64,000 bases of DNA from Zygaena filipendulae. Lineage: Eukaryota > Arthropoda > Insecta > Lepidoptera > Zygaenidae. The stretch is from the NCBI GenBank assembly GCA_907165275.2, contig OU015658.1:3346001-3410000 (forward strand), read 5' to 3'. A program made the position numbers and the translations under genes. Positions 1 to 12,319 of the stretch are shown here, one piece after another (position 1 is the first letter of the stretch; every line of letters starts with the position of its first letter). The notes beneath the pieces were generated by a model. That model was not told the origin of the DNA. It was given only the letters and a program-made list of their open reading frames with translations, and made no database searches.

Positions 1-604
1 AATGGTACCGAGTTCCGATGCATAAATTAAAATTAAAAGTGCTTTACTATATGGTTTAAACGCATCATTGTAGAGTGGCTAGCTGCAATCCGAATAACAT
101 TTTTACGAATTAAGTTGGGAAAAATGTGGGAAAAATGGGAAATTCGGTAAAAACCGAAAGATTTTTGTAAAATTGTAGTTTGGACAATATATCGTCTGTC
201 GGTTCGGCTAGTTATACCTAATTACCTACAATATACCTAACTTAGCACCAAAAGTAGGTAAATGATATTATGTAATTAAGTACCTACCTTGAACTTGAAG
301 CATGTAAGCTGGCAATGGTAGGTATTTTTGAACAATAAGTACCGATATACATATATAAAATATATTATTATACATTATTTATATATATTGGCATTGGCAT
401 TAGACGCAATCGACTCAAGTCGCGTGAGTTTCAAGTCTCTTAACACACCAGCATGTCATTTTATTATTACAAAGGTGATTGTGGAGGTTACGCAAGTTTC
501 TATAACGTCAGAGAGTTTAAAAGATAGCTAGATACTTAAACTTCTTATCGAAAACCTTGAAAAAGAAACAATAATAACGATTATTTTATTAATGTCAAAT
601 GTCA

Positions 605-645
605 AATAGACGGTCTTATCGCTCAAAGCGATCTCTTCCAGACAA
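605..645 (-). repeat. 'GCGATAAGACCGCC' repeat end
   Basis: AGACGGTCTTATCGCTCAAA then GCGATCTCTTCCAGACAA. The same block is at 22023-22062 (minus) and 23585-23628 (plus, GGTTGTCTGAAAGAGATCGC then AAAGCGATAAGACCGCCTTT). It contains a GCGAT...ATCGC hairpin; probably the 3' end of a retroelement. Confidence 0.5.
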
Positions 646-803
646 ATAAAACAAATAACCAGACCGAAGCAGCAAAAGGGAAAGCGACAATTTTCTAGCT
701 ATTCCTATGATCCTATAAGACTATTAATTTTGTCTTCTCTCGTGGACTCTTGATATCTGGATAAAAGTAGATTTCATAACATTATACATATAGAGTATGT
801 CTT

Positions 804-1010
804 CTAGCTGTCCCCCGCGGTTTTACCCGCGATAATTTCAGAGTCCTCGCGGTAATTCCAGGATAAACTATACGTATAGGTAAACCTTCCTCTTGAACTA
901 TCTATTGGTGACAACCGCATGAAAACCCGTTCTGTAGTTTTGAGTTTATCGGGACCAGACAGATAGACAGACAGACAGACGCGGCGGAGGACTTTGTTTT
1001 ATAACAATTA
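804..1010 (-). mobile_element. Helitron-family copy, partial
   Basis: CTAGCTGTCCCCCGCGG at 804 is the reverse-complemented 3' terminus. The body matches 8628-8750 (CCAATAGATAG and GAGGAAGG segments). The other end runs into a GACA-rich stretch (958-980) with no clear TC start. Confidence 0.62.
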
Positions 1011-3537
1011 TGTAAGGATGTGTACCAAATTTTATCCAAATCCGTTTAGTAATTTATGTGTGAGCGGTGATAATCACCTGGTTCTTAATAATAGGTAATT
1101 GAATTTCCTAAACGCTACTTCTATTAAAAAGGAACCAAAATAAATTTATTTACTTATCTATAATTTGATGATATAACTTTCCGAAGTGTGAATTTGATTA
1201 TGTAGGTACCTACGTACCTATAGATATGATTAAATTATTTATTATTGTTATGTTGAGCCGATCGTTATACTTACTACACGTAATTATAAAATCGCAAAAC
1301 ATTTTCGAAGTAGGCAGATATTGCCATTGTTTTGATTTACACGAAAAAATCGAGTTTTGTTTTTAACTCTATAAAATATATACATGGCATTTTTTGAATC
1401 CGACGCTCAACAGACGGAGTTCGAACATATTATTATTATGATAATCGGACTTGTCGTCTATCTAACACGTCACGTATCGGCCGAGCCCTTGACGTCACAC
1501 GACTTGCAAAACCGACCCAAGCAGTTATAATGATGTATTTTATTAGGTTCCCACGTACAATACTTATAAGAACTAATTTACACAGTGGAAAAATACAATT
1601 TTTTTCGGAATTGTTTTCCCGTCAGTTGAGCCTCAAATATTTTCTTTGAATTCTACGTAAATTCCCATATCAATAAACACTACTGAAGATCTGGTTACCT
1701 CTTAGCTGATATTGTGTATTTCGTTCATTGTGTTGGAAAATGAAGAACGGTACCTATTCGTCTATATTTTCAGATTAGTTTTATAAGTATAAAAAATAAA
1801 CTTTCCCTTTATAATGGCATCTATTGCGAGTACTTTCTCACACGTGAGTAAAAGCATGCAAAAGCTACACATAAGCACACCTCATCTGTTAAAAATAAAA
1901 GTGGAGAGATCTCACACGGTGGCAGTGTGTGAAAATTATAGACCTAGTAAGAGCACGTGATGTATGTGTATTCGAAGTTGTGACGTCACAATTACGATCA
2001 TGGCGAGAATGTTGATACAAGTTGCCTACTTTCTTATGTGTTATGAGCGCAAGTATTTATTGTTTCATTCAAAACAATGTACTTGTAGCTGTTGTTGTCC
2101 TAAATAAACAAAAAAAAAACTAGGCTTCCAATGGGCTAGATGACGTCTTGCGGGTTTATAAAAAATATTGGACACCTTTTTCCTTTTTTACGTACCTACT
2201 TAATCAACAAAATAACGGCGATTCATTGAGTCGAAATTTAGCGTGACTTCACGCCTAAGCACACTTTATACGTAGTTATGACGTCATGAGCCCCTACTTA
2301 ACCAAACTAAGTCTTAATGCGTTTTATCCTCCCTTAATACTTAACATTGGTTTTATCTAAGTACCTAGGTAGGTAGGTACATATGTATGTATATTTTAAA
2401 AAGAAAAATTGAATAAATACTGCCGTGAAAGCTTAACAACAAACAAACAAAGTAAACTCACATTCGCATTTATACTAAGTATTTAAGTAGAGAGCTTTTC
2501 GTTTTTTTTAGCACAACACACTACACGTGTCCAATACTTTGTGTAGGTAGGTACGTACAACTATACCTACAGAAGCTATAAATATGTAATATGTATGTAT
2601 GGAGGTATAAGTATGGGTGGCCTCGCAAACAACCGACTTCAATATCAATGTCAGGGATAATAAAATTTCACATCAGAATCGGAGTTCAACATAATGATTA
2701 CATGCGTGGAATGGAACAAGCGTGTGCTTTATTTTTGATCAATTTCACTAATAAGTTTTTATCACCTCAACCGATTTTTATAAGCAACTATACTTTATGT
2801 GTAGTAGTTAGAAATATTATCCCAAATATAATTTTAATAAGAATATATTATTAGTTAGTCTATGGAAACGATACTAAATAATCTTATAGGTAATACTACC
2901 TATTATGTTAGGTCATATCGTGATGCTAATTATTTTTCCTTTTGATAAAAATTACTTTAGTTTAGTGGCGTGTAGGCAGGCAGTGGCGGTTTTAATGCAT
3001 GGTTTTTAGGGGCTTTATTTGACATAGATTTTAAAGTCATTCGCTTAAAGTAGATATAACCGGCGTTATCGTTATCACTATACACGATAGCCCACCCTTG
3101 ACATAATATCAAAATTCATCAATCTTTTGGTCTACGTGGCAAGAAAGTAAATACATTATTTTAAAAAAATATAAAGCATTTTTTTTTTGGAGAAACTAAT
3201 TAGCTTTACACTTGACTTTAGTTTCCCAAAGACTAACCCAAAATATTTTTAGGAATCCGGAATCGAAAACTAAAAGGGTACCCAGATAGGGTATGGTAGA
3301 TATTATTATCTGTGCCAAAATAAAATACATTTCATATTTTAATGTTTTTGGGTAAAAATGCTAGCGTCTGACCCCGACCTAGCTAGCTCTACATGTGATA
3401 ATTAGGTATGTCTTCTTTGATCGTCAACAGCAGGTAGCTCAGCAATCACATAATTTGTTCAAAATGTTATAGTTTACATAACATAATATATCATAATATT
3501 ATTGATACAGATCAACGTTCTAAAGTTTAAATTCCTT
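1011..3537. other. Stretch without genes
   Basis: Apart from the family B MITE piece at 2131-2335 and short GTAGGTA runs (2376-2390, 2543-2557), I see no gene, RNA or full repeat. The 87-codon frame at 2591-2854 has no protein-like features. Confidence 0.5.
2131..2335 (-). mobile_element. MITE family B, partial copy (GACGTCA-bearing)
   Basis: The minus strand reads GGATAAAACGCATTAAG, ATGACGTCATAACTACG, GCCGTTATTTTGTTGATTA and ends GCCCAT at 2131. It matches the interior and one tip of 45930-46237. The opposite tip is missing. Confidence 0.66.
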
Positions 3538-3800
3538 TTTAGGGTTTCGTAGCCAAATGGCAAAAACGGAACCCTTATGGATTCGTCATGTCTGTCTGTC
3601 CGTTCGTATGTCACAGCCACTTTTTTACGAAACTATAAGAAATACATTGTTGAAACTTGGTAAGTAGATGTATTATGTGAACCGCATTAATATTTTCACA
3701 CAAAAATAGAAAAAAAAAACCAAGAAATTTTGGGGGTTCCCCATACTTAGAACTGAAACTCAAAAATTTTTTTTTCCTCAAACCCATACGGCTGGAGTAA
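3538..3800 (+). repeat. Interspersed repeat (GGTTTCGTAGCCAAATGGCA)
   Basis: Contains GGTTTCGTAGCCAAATGGCA, ACGGAACCCTTATGGATTCG, TGTCTGTCTGTCCG, CAGCCACTTTTTTACGAAAC and GGGGTTCCCCATACTTAGAA. I recognise this as a high-copy lepidopteran repeat from general familiarity. A short related piece (AGGGTTCCATAGAAAAATG) lies at 4928. No coding. Confidence 0.55.
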
Positions 3801-3923
3801 GTATCTAAAAATGATATTACTATTGAGTAAATATTACTTTATAGATAGATTATCTATCAATTAACCGTAGGTCACATTTGTTTTGGTAAAGAACGATAAA
3901 CTGTGGATAAATAATATAGAAAT

Positions 3924-4043
3924 ATGTACAGTCGGCATCAGGAATATGCAATCCATTTTGGCAGTCGTTATACAGCTTATTGCAATAGTTATAAAGTTCA
4001 ACAACTGATATAGTGTTTACATATTTTTGATACTGACTGTACG
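3924..4043. mobile_element. Small MITE with TGTACAGTC ends
   Basis: TGTACAGTCGGCATCAGGAA at the left and ATACTGACTGTACG at the right form imperfect inverted ends of about 21 bp around an AT-rich 120-bp body. Confidence 0.6.
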
Positions 4044-4391
4044 TAGTTGGATTGATAAATAATATAATAGATTTATTATAAACAACGCGTCATCCTGTCT
4101 TGGGACAACGTGAATATTTTTGCAACACGTATTAAATGTACAATAACAATAAAAAAAATCATAAACACGAATTGATTGAAGAAGCTTTTTCACTTAAAAA
4201 CAGTATTTCAGCCACCTAAAGTAGGTAAAACATGTTTGGTGTTAGTTCTAAGTTTCATCAGGTTTCAGGTTGCATATTAATCAGGTAGGTATAAAGTAAG
4301 GGAGGGCCTTTAAGAAAGCAAATCATGGTCAAGGGCAATTAAGGGTTGTCAACTTGCCAGCTTTAAAAATGTCAAACAATAATATAGCTAA

Positions 4392-4560
4392 TCCTCACCA
4401 TTATAAATCCGAAAGATGAGTTTGTTTCTTTGTTATTACGTTTTCACGCCTAACGACCCAACCGATCGATCACCATGAAATTTTGCATACCTACAAGTTG
4501 CCGATAGAGTATTTGCCGCGGGAACTTCGAAAATAACGCGGGTGAGGCCCCCGCGGCTGG
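4392..4560 (+). mobile_element. Helitron-family copy with altered 3' end
   Basis: Starts TCCTCACCATTATAAAT and continues with the family body (ACGTTTTCACGCC, CGATCACCATGAAATTTTGC). The 3' end reads CCCCGCGGCTGG: the usual spacer between hairpin and CTRR is lost. It is followed at once by the hairpin at 4576-4607. Confidence 0.62.
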
Positions 4561-4575
4561 TCACGTTGCTGGTCG

Positions 4576-4607
4576 CGCCATCTGTTGCTACTTAACAACA
4601 GATGGCG
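4576..4607. repeat. Perfect hairpin CGCCATCTGTTG
   Basis: 12-bp arms CGCCATCTGTTG / CAACAGATGGCG around an 8-base loop, just downstream of a Helitron with an altered end. Confidence 0.8.
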
Positions 4608-4609
4608 TT

Positions 4610-7029
4610 ACGAGCGAGCTTTCGTTTTTATCCACAGAGCAAAAAAATTGACGATGTTTCCGTACAAAGATTTACAAAAAAAATAAAAAAATATCGAGCG
4701 AAGCTCGGTCATCCAGGTACTACTCAATAATAATAACTACGAGTGTTATGTAGTATAGGCCCTTTTTCAAAAGATATGTAATATACGAAAAAATACGAAA
4801 AATAAAAACAAATTGCCGATTATCGCAAGTGTAGGTAATCTTAAAAATAGATTTAACCCGTATTTACATTATCAGTTATCAAACATCACTGATATCGATA
4901 TCTCTAAGTATTGATATTGCATTTTTAGGGTTCCATAGAAAAATGAAAAAAACGAAATTTTTATAAGCGTATAATGCCCGTACATCTTTTTTTAATAATA
5001 GTTTAACGATTGAGCACATTTCACGTGTTGTGATGTTAATGCCATCAAATTTAACATCACAAGACGGGACGAAGATTGTAAATACACCTAGATTGGAATG
5101 CTAACTGGTTTTCAAGCAAGATAACAGGGACATGTGGTTAGGTTAGTTCCTAGTTAGATAAGATTAGATTAGATTAATTTATTTCACATTATCAGATCAC
5201 ATTATCAGATTAAAAATTACTTACATCAAATTAAAGAATAAATTGATCGTCATTTGGGTAAATTTCGATATTAGTAAATGTCAATAAACCAGAATTACAA
5301 ATAGGTACTATCAAATATATATAAAAAAAATGAATTGAGAAGTCAAACAAACAATAACAAAAATATAATAAAATAAAATAAATCAATGTCTATATGTTAG
5401 ATCTGTCCATGTCAGTATTTTTACTAGGTGACCTGCTTTTTGTGGGGGTTTATAAGAAATGATTGGTTGTATAATGGCGCAGTGAGATAATATCAAAAAA
5501 ATAATGAGATGAAAATAAAAACCAATTTTGTAATTTTGTAATTGAATGATTTCATGTAGTTTTGAAACACCTATGGCATATTATTGATAAAAGAAAAACC
5601 TTTATTAAAAGAAAATGGGCGGGTCCGTCCCAAGTTTTTCGTCAACATACACAATTTATTAAACGCGCCATTTATGTTACTAACCGTAAATTCTGCGTGT
5701 TATAAAAACTTGACTTGATTTTTTTAAACTAACAAATTTTTTGTATGACTTGTGGTCGATTTTATCCCTAATATGGGATATGTAGGGTATGAATAGCCTG
5801 GTATTATACATGTATTACGATAACCTTGAAAGAAGCCATCGACATAAAGAGTTAAGACAGAGCTATATACGTAATATATAAAATTACTCTGAGGCTATAT
5901 TAATGCCCAATCTCCTTTAAGTGGTGAACTTATTTTTCACTACAGAACCCGATGCGATGCGCACTTGATCGGTTTATTATTTATTAACTTAAAAAACATC
6001 AAAATAATAACAGAGTTGGTAATAAATATTGCAAACGATTAAAAATTTCTCAAGGCTCTTGTGACATTTTTCGGGCAAGAATTGAAACTTTAAAAATCTC
6101 ATATGGTTAAACCAACTTGTTGAATGTTTGTTTGTTTTTTTGCTTTCTTTCTTTCATTTATGTACCGCATAGGTATGTAATGTAACGAATCTTTTTCCTA
6201 CCGTGTTCAAAGAAGTTTTACAAAACTCAACATTTTTTTAGTGAAACAGCTTTAGTCGCTAGTCGCGAGTTAGTAGTCAAGGTGACAGCTAACTGTACAA
6301 AAGAGTGATGGAAACGTAATATATAGTATATCCAGTATTATGTTATCTGTGGCTATCCGTTTCCGCTGAGTGTAAAGGCGGCAACTTCGAAAATAATTTA
6401 ATACATCTAAGTGTCAAAGAACGCGCGTAAAGGTTACGTACACGCTCAAGCTTTTATAAGCGATACACACTTTACTAGTCATGCTTCAAGAAATCTCTTT
6501 TTTAATGAAATTATAAAATAAAAAATTGTTACAAGTACGAATTGGGGCTCATTATATTGCTACTAGCGTAAGTAGGTGCGTTCCAAGACCGTTGATGAAC
6601 GAATTACGTAGGTATATATATTCGGTTTTTTATTGACCGTGTCCCAGTTACGCTTACGTTTCTGTATGGATGTGCACAACGCTGTTACATTTCCAAAGAA
6701 ACGATTTATCAATACGAATCACAATAGACTACCAAAGGTTACCGGATTGCCGCAAAATGATTGTTGGAACGACGCGCATTAGAAATTATTTCAATTGGTA
6801 AGAATTCTACTTAATGATATCCACTTAACTAGCTCATTTTTTTTCTATAGTGAAACCCTATCATGAAAAGAAAATTTAAGATAATATTACGATTAATTAG
6901 TATTTAATTTGATGTACCTAGTAGGTACATAATATTTATTTTATCCCTTTTAGATTATTTGTGGAGGTACTATGCAGATACATTTACAAAAATGATGTAT
7001 TTTGTATTCGATCCTTCATTTATGTATAT
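4610..7029. other. Stretch without genes
   Basis: A CGAGCGAAGCTCGGTC repeat-end at 4695-4712, a TAGATTAGATTAGATTAAT run at 5157-5178 and otherwise AT-rich unique DNA. No open frame of note. Confidence 0.45.
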
Positions 7030-7252
7030 CTAGTTGTGCCCCGCGGTTTCACCAGCGTCAATTTCAGAGTTCCCGCGGGAATTCCGGGATAAAAAGTACC
7101 CTATGTGTTAATCTGATGTATAAGCTATATTATTGTAAAGTTTCATTTAAATCCATCCAATAGTTTTTGCGTGAAAGAGTAACAAACATCCATCCATCCA
7201 TCGATCCATCCATAAATACTTACAAACTTTCGCGTTTAATATATTAGTAGGA
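7030..7252 (-). mobile_element. Non-autonomous Helitron
   Basis: The reverse complement starts TCCTACTAATAT and ends with a CCGCGG-rich hairpin followed by CTAG. Same subfamily as 49691-49908, sharing the CATCCATCC-type 5' region. No Rep/helicase coding is present. Confidence 0.78.
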
Positions 7253-7615
7253 TATATAGAGTTTTTCTAGAGCAAGGTACTAGAGTGATCCTCGGGATTC
7301 CTTCAGGAACATGCTGGCTGTGTATGGGATGGAATGGAATCTTTAATTTTAAGTACCTAACAATAATAGGTAGGTATGAGCTACTTCCATTTAAATCCAT
7401 TCAGTAATTTTTAAGTAATGCGTGGCCAAACAAACCGAAAGATCGATAAACGAAAAAAATATTCATGAAAATATCAAAATATTTGGATTTCAATAAAAAC
7501 ATCTATTCTACCTGAATGTACGACACGTCTACACAGTTATAATAATAACTAGGTATGTACCTAAAGATGAACCCACACTATTATAATAGATAGGTACACT
7601 ATGAGTTTTGACAAA

Positions 7616-7903
7616 TCTATACATATAAATAAAATTGAAGTGTCTGTTTGTAATTCCAAATTAACTGCTTTTCACTAATTGCATATGTAAGTATACGGTA
7701 TTTAGACTATTTACATAAAAAATCAATTTTTAAAATGTTTGTTCCGGCTAATCTCTGAAACGGCTGGACCGATTTTAACGGGGCTTTCACTGGCAGATAG
7801 CCTGATGTTATGAAGAGTAACTCAGGCTACTTTTATTTTAGACAAAAATAGTTCCTACGGGAATTCCAGAACTCACGCGCGTGAAACCGCGGGACACACC
7901 TAA
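7616..7903 (+). mobile_element. Non-autonomous Helitron, first of an exact tandem pair
   Basis: Begins TCTATACATATAAAT and ends GTGAAACCGCGGGACACACCTAA, i.e. a hairpin followed by CTAA (matching CTRR). A second Helitron starts at the very next base. Confidence 0.76.
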
Positions 7904-8113
7904 TCTATACTAATATTATAAACAAGAATTAAAGAAAGATTAGATTTTTTGTTTGTTTGTTACGATTTAACTCAAAAACTACTGGACAGATTGAAAACAT
8001 TCTTTCACCATTAGAGAGCTACATTATCCCTGAGTAACATAGACTATATTGAAATCCGGTACTCCGACGGAAACTCCGAAATTACCGCAGGTGAAACCGC
8101 GAGGTACAGCTAG
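7904..8113 (+). mobile_element. Non-autonomous Helitron, second of an exact tandem pair
   Basis: Starts TCTATACTAATATTATAAA, ends with the hairpin then CAGCTAG before T. It sits exactly between the terminal A of the preceding Helitron and the host T, as expected for A|T insertion. Confidence 0.8.
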
Positions 8114-8627
8114 TACTAAATAATATGCTACGATTTTTTTTAAACTATGCAGATAGGTACCTAAAAGATATTTTTTCTTATGCATGAAAACTGGCGCTGG
8201 CCTATTGATCTCCATCGTCCATAATGGCTTTCGCTGTGATAAAATTGTGATCTCTGACGCTGCAACGATGACGTCACGACTCGATCCTCCACCAAGGTTT
8301 CATGATTTAAACATCGTTTGATTGTTACAAAATCAGTCTTACTTTTTTTACCTCGGCTTAATAATAATCGCAAGGTCTTGATCTTGGTCTGCATGGTTAT
8401 TCAATATTCATTTATTTTGCGTAAATCTTATCATTATTAAGATAACTAACTTAATTATTTATGATTTCTCGTTAAATGAATGATTATTATGAAAGCATCA
8501 ATATTCTCGTTACAATGGACGGAATTCAACAGAAGCTGGTGACTAGATGTTGCTCACGGTTTTTACTCGAGTGGTGTTTAAAAGTGCACTAAGAGCCGAG
8601 CCTAATGCGACGCACAGGACACACAGA

Positions 8628-8750
8628 TTTTCATGCGGTTTTCACCAATAGATAGAGTGATTCTAGAGGAAGGTTTATAGTTATAGTTTATCCTGGAATT
8701 CCCGCGAGAACTCCTAAATTACCGCGGGTGAAACTGCGGGGGACAGCTAG
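8628..8750 (+). mobile_element. Helitron-family copy, 5'-truncated
   Basis: The 3' half is conserved: TTACCGCGGGTGAAACTGCG, then GGGACAGCTAG before T. It has the same subfamily body as 804-1010. No TC start is visible. Confidence 0.66.
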
Positions 8751-8784
8751 TATGTTAATAAATCATCTTGAACACGCAAAAGTT

Positions 8785-9500
8785 TGCACGTAGGTAGGTA
8801 GGTACTTAGTATTTTTTACATTATTTAGATAAAAATACCTTCTTTTTGGACTCAACATTGAGTGTTATTTGCCACTTTCATAGTTATTCCTTTATAATAT
8901 TAATTAATAGAGTTGAAAATAATAAGTAGTGGGCAAATCGCTGAGTTTCATAGGTAAATGATAAGCTGTGGAATATACTTAAGTATTTTAGTAAGTTTCC
9001 TCCTCAAATTAAAGCTGTTGAAACCGCGGGGTAGGTAGGTAGGTACATACAGCTATGTAGTTATTGATAATACTTACGTCCGTACCTACTTACCTAGTAG
9101 GTACCTACATGTACAGTATTAGGTATGTACCTACTGTTTAGAATAAAATTGGTAGGTACCTAAAATCAACTGGTTACCTGGTAACCTGTTAATTAAATAA
9201 GTAAGTGAAAAAATTATTATAGGCAAAATCTAATGAATGTTTTCTTTTGGGGCCATAAAGTAGATAGGTACCTATCTACTAGATACTATCTACATCTATA
9301 TTATTTGAGTTTGCATTTGAATAAATTGCTTAAATCGAATAGGTACCTAGTACCTACCTATTCAGTTTCATTTAATTTTTAAAATCTTTCGTTGTTATTT
9401 GTGATACCTACAACTAAAAAAAATTATGTTTTGATATATTATGTAGGTACTTACCTAGGTACCATTTTTTTGACTGAATACCTACCTATATTATTTTTAC
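8785..9500. repeat. Dense cluster of the GTAGGTACCTAC motif
   Basis: TAGGTAGGTAGGTACTTAG (8792), GTAGGTAGGTAGGTACATAC (9031), CTAGTAGGTACCTACATG (9094), GGTAGGTACCTAAA (9151) and more. The motif is self-complementary and also scattered over the whole window. No gene in this stretch. Confidence 0.7.
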
Positions 9501-9530
9501 TGTGTAGTTACTTAATATATAATTCTAGTT

Positions 9531-9766
9531 CTTGGAAAACGGAATCGGCTTTAATGATTACTTAGTTAAGTATAGATTTTTAAAACAAAACTGCCGCAAT
9601 CAGACAATTTTAATAAATTAATGTAGATTGGCATCTAACTAATTAAGTTACATCTCATTAAATGCTAATTAAAACTAATTTACTGAACGTCTCTAATTGC
9701 GGCACTTTTGTTTTAAAAATCTATACTTAACTAAGTAATCATTAAAGTCGACTCTGAGTGCGGCGG
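9531..9766. mobile_element. MITE family A, copy 1 (TIR CCGCACTCAGAG)
   Basis: Arms of roughly 90-110 bp are inverted: ATGATTACTTAGTTAAGTAT and AAACAAAACTGCCGCAATCA on the left, complements on the right, ending CTCTGAGTGCGGCGG then TAA. The first ~18 bp on the left have diverged. Other copies: 43635-43875 and 44152-44388. Confidence 0.78.
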
Positions 9767-10019
9767 TAAGACACCCAAATATATTCTTACCAACTAGCCA
9801 CTAGGACCTAGGTATAAATACTCTGTTGACTATGAGTAGACCTGTGTAGTATGAAGTGCCTACCAGTGTAGTGAAAAGTGTAAGCACCTACCTACTTATT
9901 CCACGTTGTTTTATTAAACTTAACTTGCATTTTATTATTACTTATTTAATACAGTAAACAAAACGCACACAACCTTGTTTGTAAGTAGGTATTTATTTAT
10001 ATTTATAACAACAGTTATG

Positions 10020-10770
10020 TAACGAACTAACGATTAGCGAGCCAACTGCAAGGTGTAAACTGTATCTTTACCCGCTGACGCGACGTAACCCAAGAAAATT
10101 TTTCAGGAACGCAATACGTCTAATTAAAGTTAGCTACGCACGTATAGAGGCAGCGAAACCCGCTACGCGACGTTGCAATTTTGCCGGTTTATTTCGTAGC
10201 GGGCTACTCGCAAATCGAAGTGCCTACGTGACCAGCCAACGTCCCGCAATGGAGCCGTGGCGCCAAACGAAATGCCGCCTTTTCGACATCAATGAACATA
10301 TTCAACTAATTTAATCACACAATAGCATCAATCAATATCAATTGTACTAGGTCTCTCAAATAAAACTTCAACATAGTTATATAATTACAAAAAAAAAATA
10401 AACACGTGTCTCAAAAGAGACGTCAGCTGATCAAACTCTGATTTACTCACCCCACGAATCGACGAGATGGAAAGATAGAACGAAGATGGTCAGATAATAC
10501 TTGTAACTACACATTTTGTTTCATAAATTTTTCACTGTCTCCTCTTAGTGCATAGTTTGTGCGAGTTTTATCGAAATGTCAAACAGAGGACACGCTGCGA
10601 GCACGACCGTTGCGACCGGAGCGTACGCCAAAACTGTTCGACGGTCGACCATTCGGTACTTCGGTAGAACCGTAGCGTAGTCCGTAGGTTATCGGTTTCG
10701 GTTGTTGGGTTGTTTCTTGCCGACGCTACTCGCCTCACTTGGTACCGGGGCCAGGGTACGTAGGCAGAGC
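10020..10770. other. CpG-rich tract, possible promoter/first exon
   Basis: Two segments (10060-10290 and 10560-10770) are much richer in CG dinucleotides than the surrounding AT-rich DNA, e.g. CCCGCTACGCGACG and GTTCGACGGTCGACC. CCCGCTACG at 10158 and CGTAGCGGG at 10195 can pair. A donor-like CAGGGTACGT is at 10753-10762. The short minus-strand frames here (10568-10792, 10689-10943) do not resemble proteins. A noncoding first exon is one reading; an old transposon end is another. Confidence 0.25.
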
Positions 10771-12038
10771 AAGATAACGAAGATGAACCCAATGGAATGT
10801 ATAATAGTCAGTAGGTACGTTTCTGATGATTCTGATGTTAATGATAACGTAATTAGAGATTCGAAACTTCCTTCTAGGTAGGTATAAAATACACGTAATT
10901 TGCTATAGGATTTTCCATGATAGAAAGTTTCAGCAAAATACAAAAAGTTATCAATGTTTCACGTTTCACATAGGAATTGTGTGTTGTGAAGTGGATTATT
11001 ATTATTATTATCGCCGAAAGGATATTATTGGATATATTACCCCGATTTAAAAATCACACAATATGATAAAACTGTAAACTGTAATTTTATTGACGTCAAA
11101 AAGAGCCACATTATGGGCCTAATTTGAATAAATGATTTGACTTTGAACCTGTTTTTTTTTTTAATTTTTCAAAAAGGTTCTCAGTTTGAGCTGTATGTAT
11201 GTTTGTAAGTATATTTATATGTTTGTGGACGATTATCTCACGTTTGGCTGAACCGATTTTGGTGTGATTTTCAGGTAAGTATTTGTTATATTCTGAAGAA
11301 AATGTAAATATAAATTTTCATGAATCGGTTCAGTAGTTTTTTCAGAATCCTGAAAAAAGGAACTGAGTCACACTACTGCAGATTAACCGACTTAAGTAGG
11401 TATACCTACTTCCCTATCACTAAAAAACGTATATGTTCAGAACGCTGAAAATTACTACGATGAATCTACCAAACTAATGCGTTCTTTGTTGTCCTAAAAT
11501 TTTAGTTTGGCACCGACTTTAAAAACGAAGTAAATATTTATTAAGGGGAGTAGGGGATGATTTTTAGTGGGTTTAAAAGAGAAAGAAATTATGTAGGTAA
11601 TCATTTTAGTTTGGGTTTTTTTGTTTTGGTTTAAATTTTTCTTTCAGTAGGTACAAATGTGTGTTATGGTAATAAATAAATTTTCAATTTCAATTCAAAC
11701 AAAGTTAAAGTTTATTGAATTGTAAAATAGTATTTTCTTAGAAGTAAGAACTTTCCAGTAGTTTGCCATTTACCATTACTTCGGGCTTCCCAGAATTCAT
11801 TACAGGACTTGTTTCCTAAATCAATGAGTTCGATTACCGGCTAAGAAAATTATGTAAAACATTTTTTTTTTGTTTTGTGCCTGAATTCATAAATATCTAA
11901 AATAAAATCTTAGGTATACAGTGTTAAATTTCTTATCAACATCTGCCCTGTAAGTACTTTGGGCATGATTTTTCGCTATTTCGTTTAGTTTCTGATTGAC
12001 CAAAGCATACAGAATATTAGGTAGGTATACTACGTTAA

Positions 12039-12319
12039 GAAGCGACACTCTCCGCCTTCCACCAGTTTCACGCCTCCTCCCCGTGAAAGTTTAGTAGTAG
12101 TTTCAGTGAACAATTGTCACATGTAGATTTTACATGTAACAATTGTTCACTGACAGCTGACAGTTACCTACTGTCAGCTCGCTGTTAAGCCTCAGAACAA
12201 TATTCTTCTGAGTGTTAACCTTACGATACGAAATTACGAACACACATACAACGCGTGTACGTACAAGCCGGTCGGTCTTTACTTGTGGCAAAGTATTCAT
12301 TTGTATGGAGTGCTCCGGG
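12039..12319 (-). repeat. 'GGCGGAGTGTCGCTTC' repeat, copy 1
   Basis: The minus strand carries CACTCCATACAAATGAATAC, CCGACCGGCTTGTACGTACA, AGCGAGCTGACAG, TTGTCACATGT and ends GGCGGAGAGTGTCGCTTC. Family also at 15130-15298 and 19098-19386. Confidence 0.62.
12103..12153. repeat. Long near-perfect hairpin within the 12039 repeat
   Basis: TCAGTGAACAATTGT...ACATGTA is inverted across a short loop to TACATGT...ACAATTGTTCACTGA: about 22 paired bases with one interrupted position. The other copies of this repeat family lack the second arm. Confidence 0.75.
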
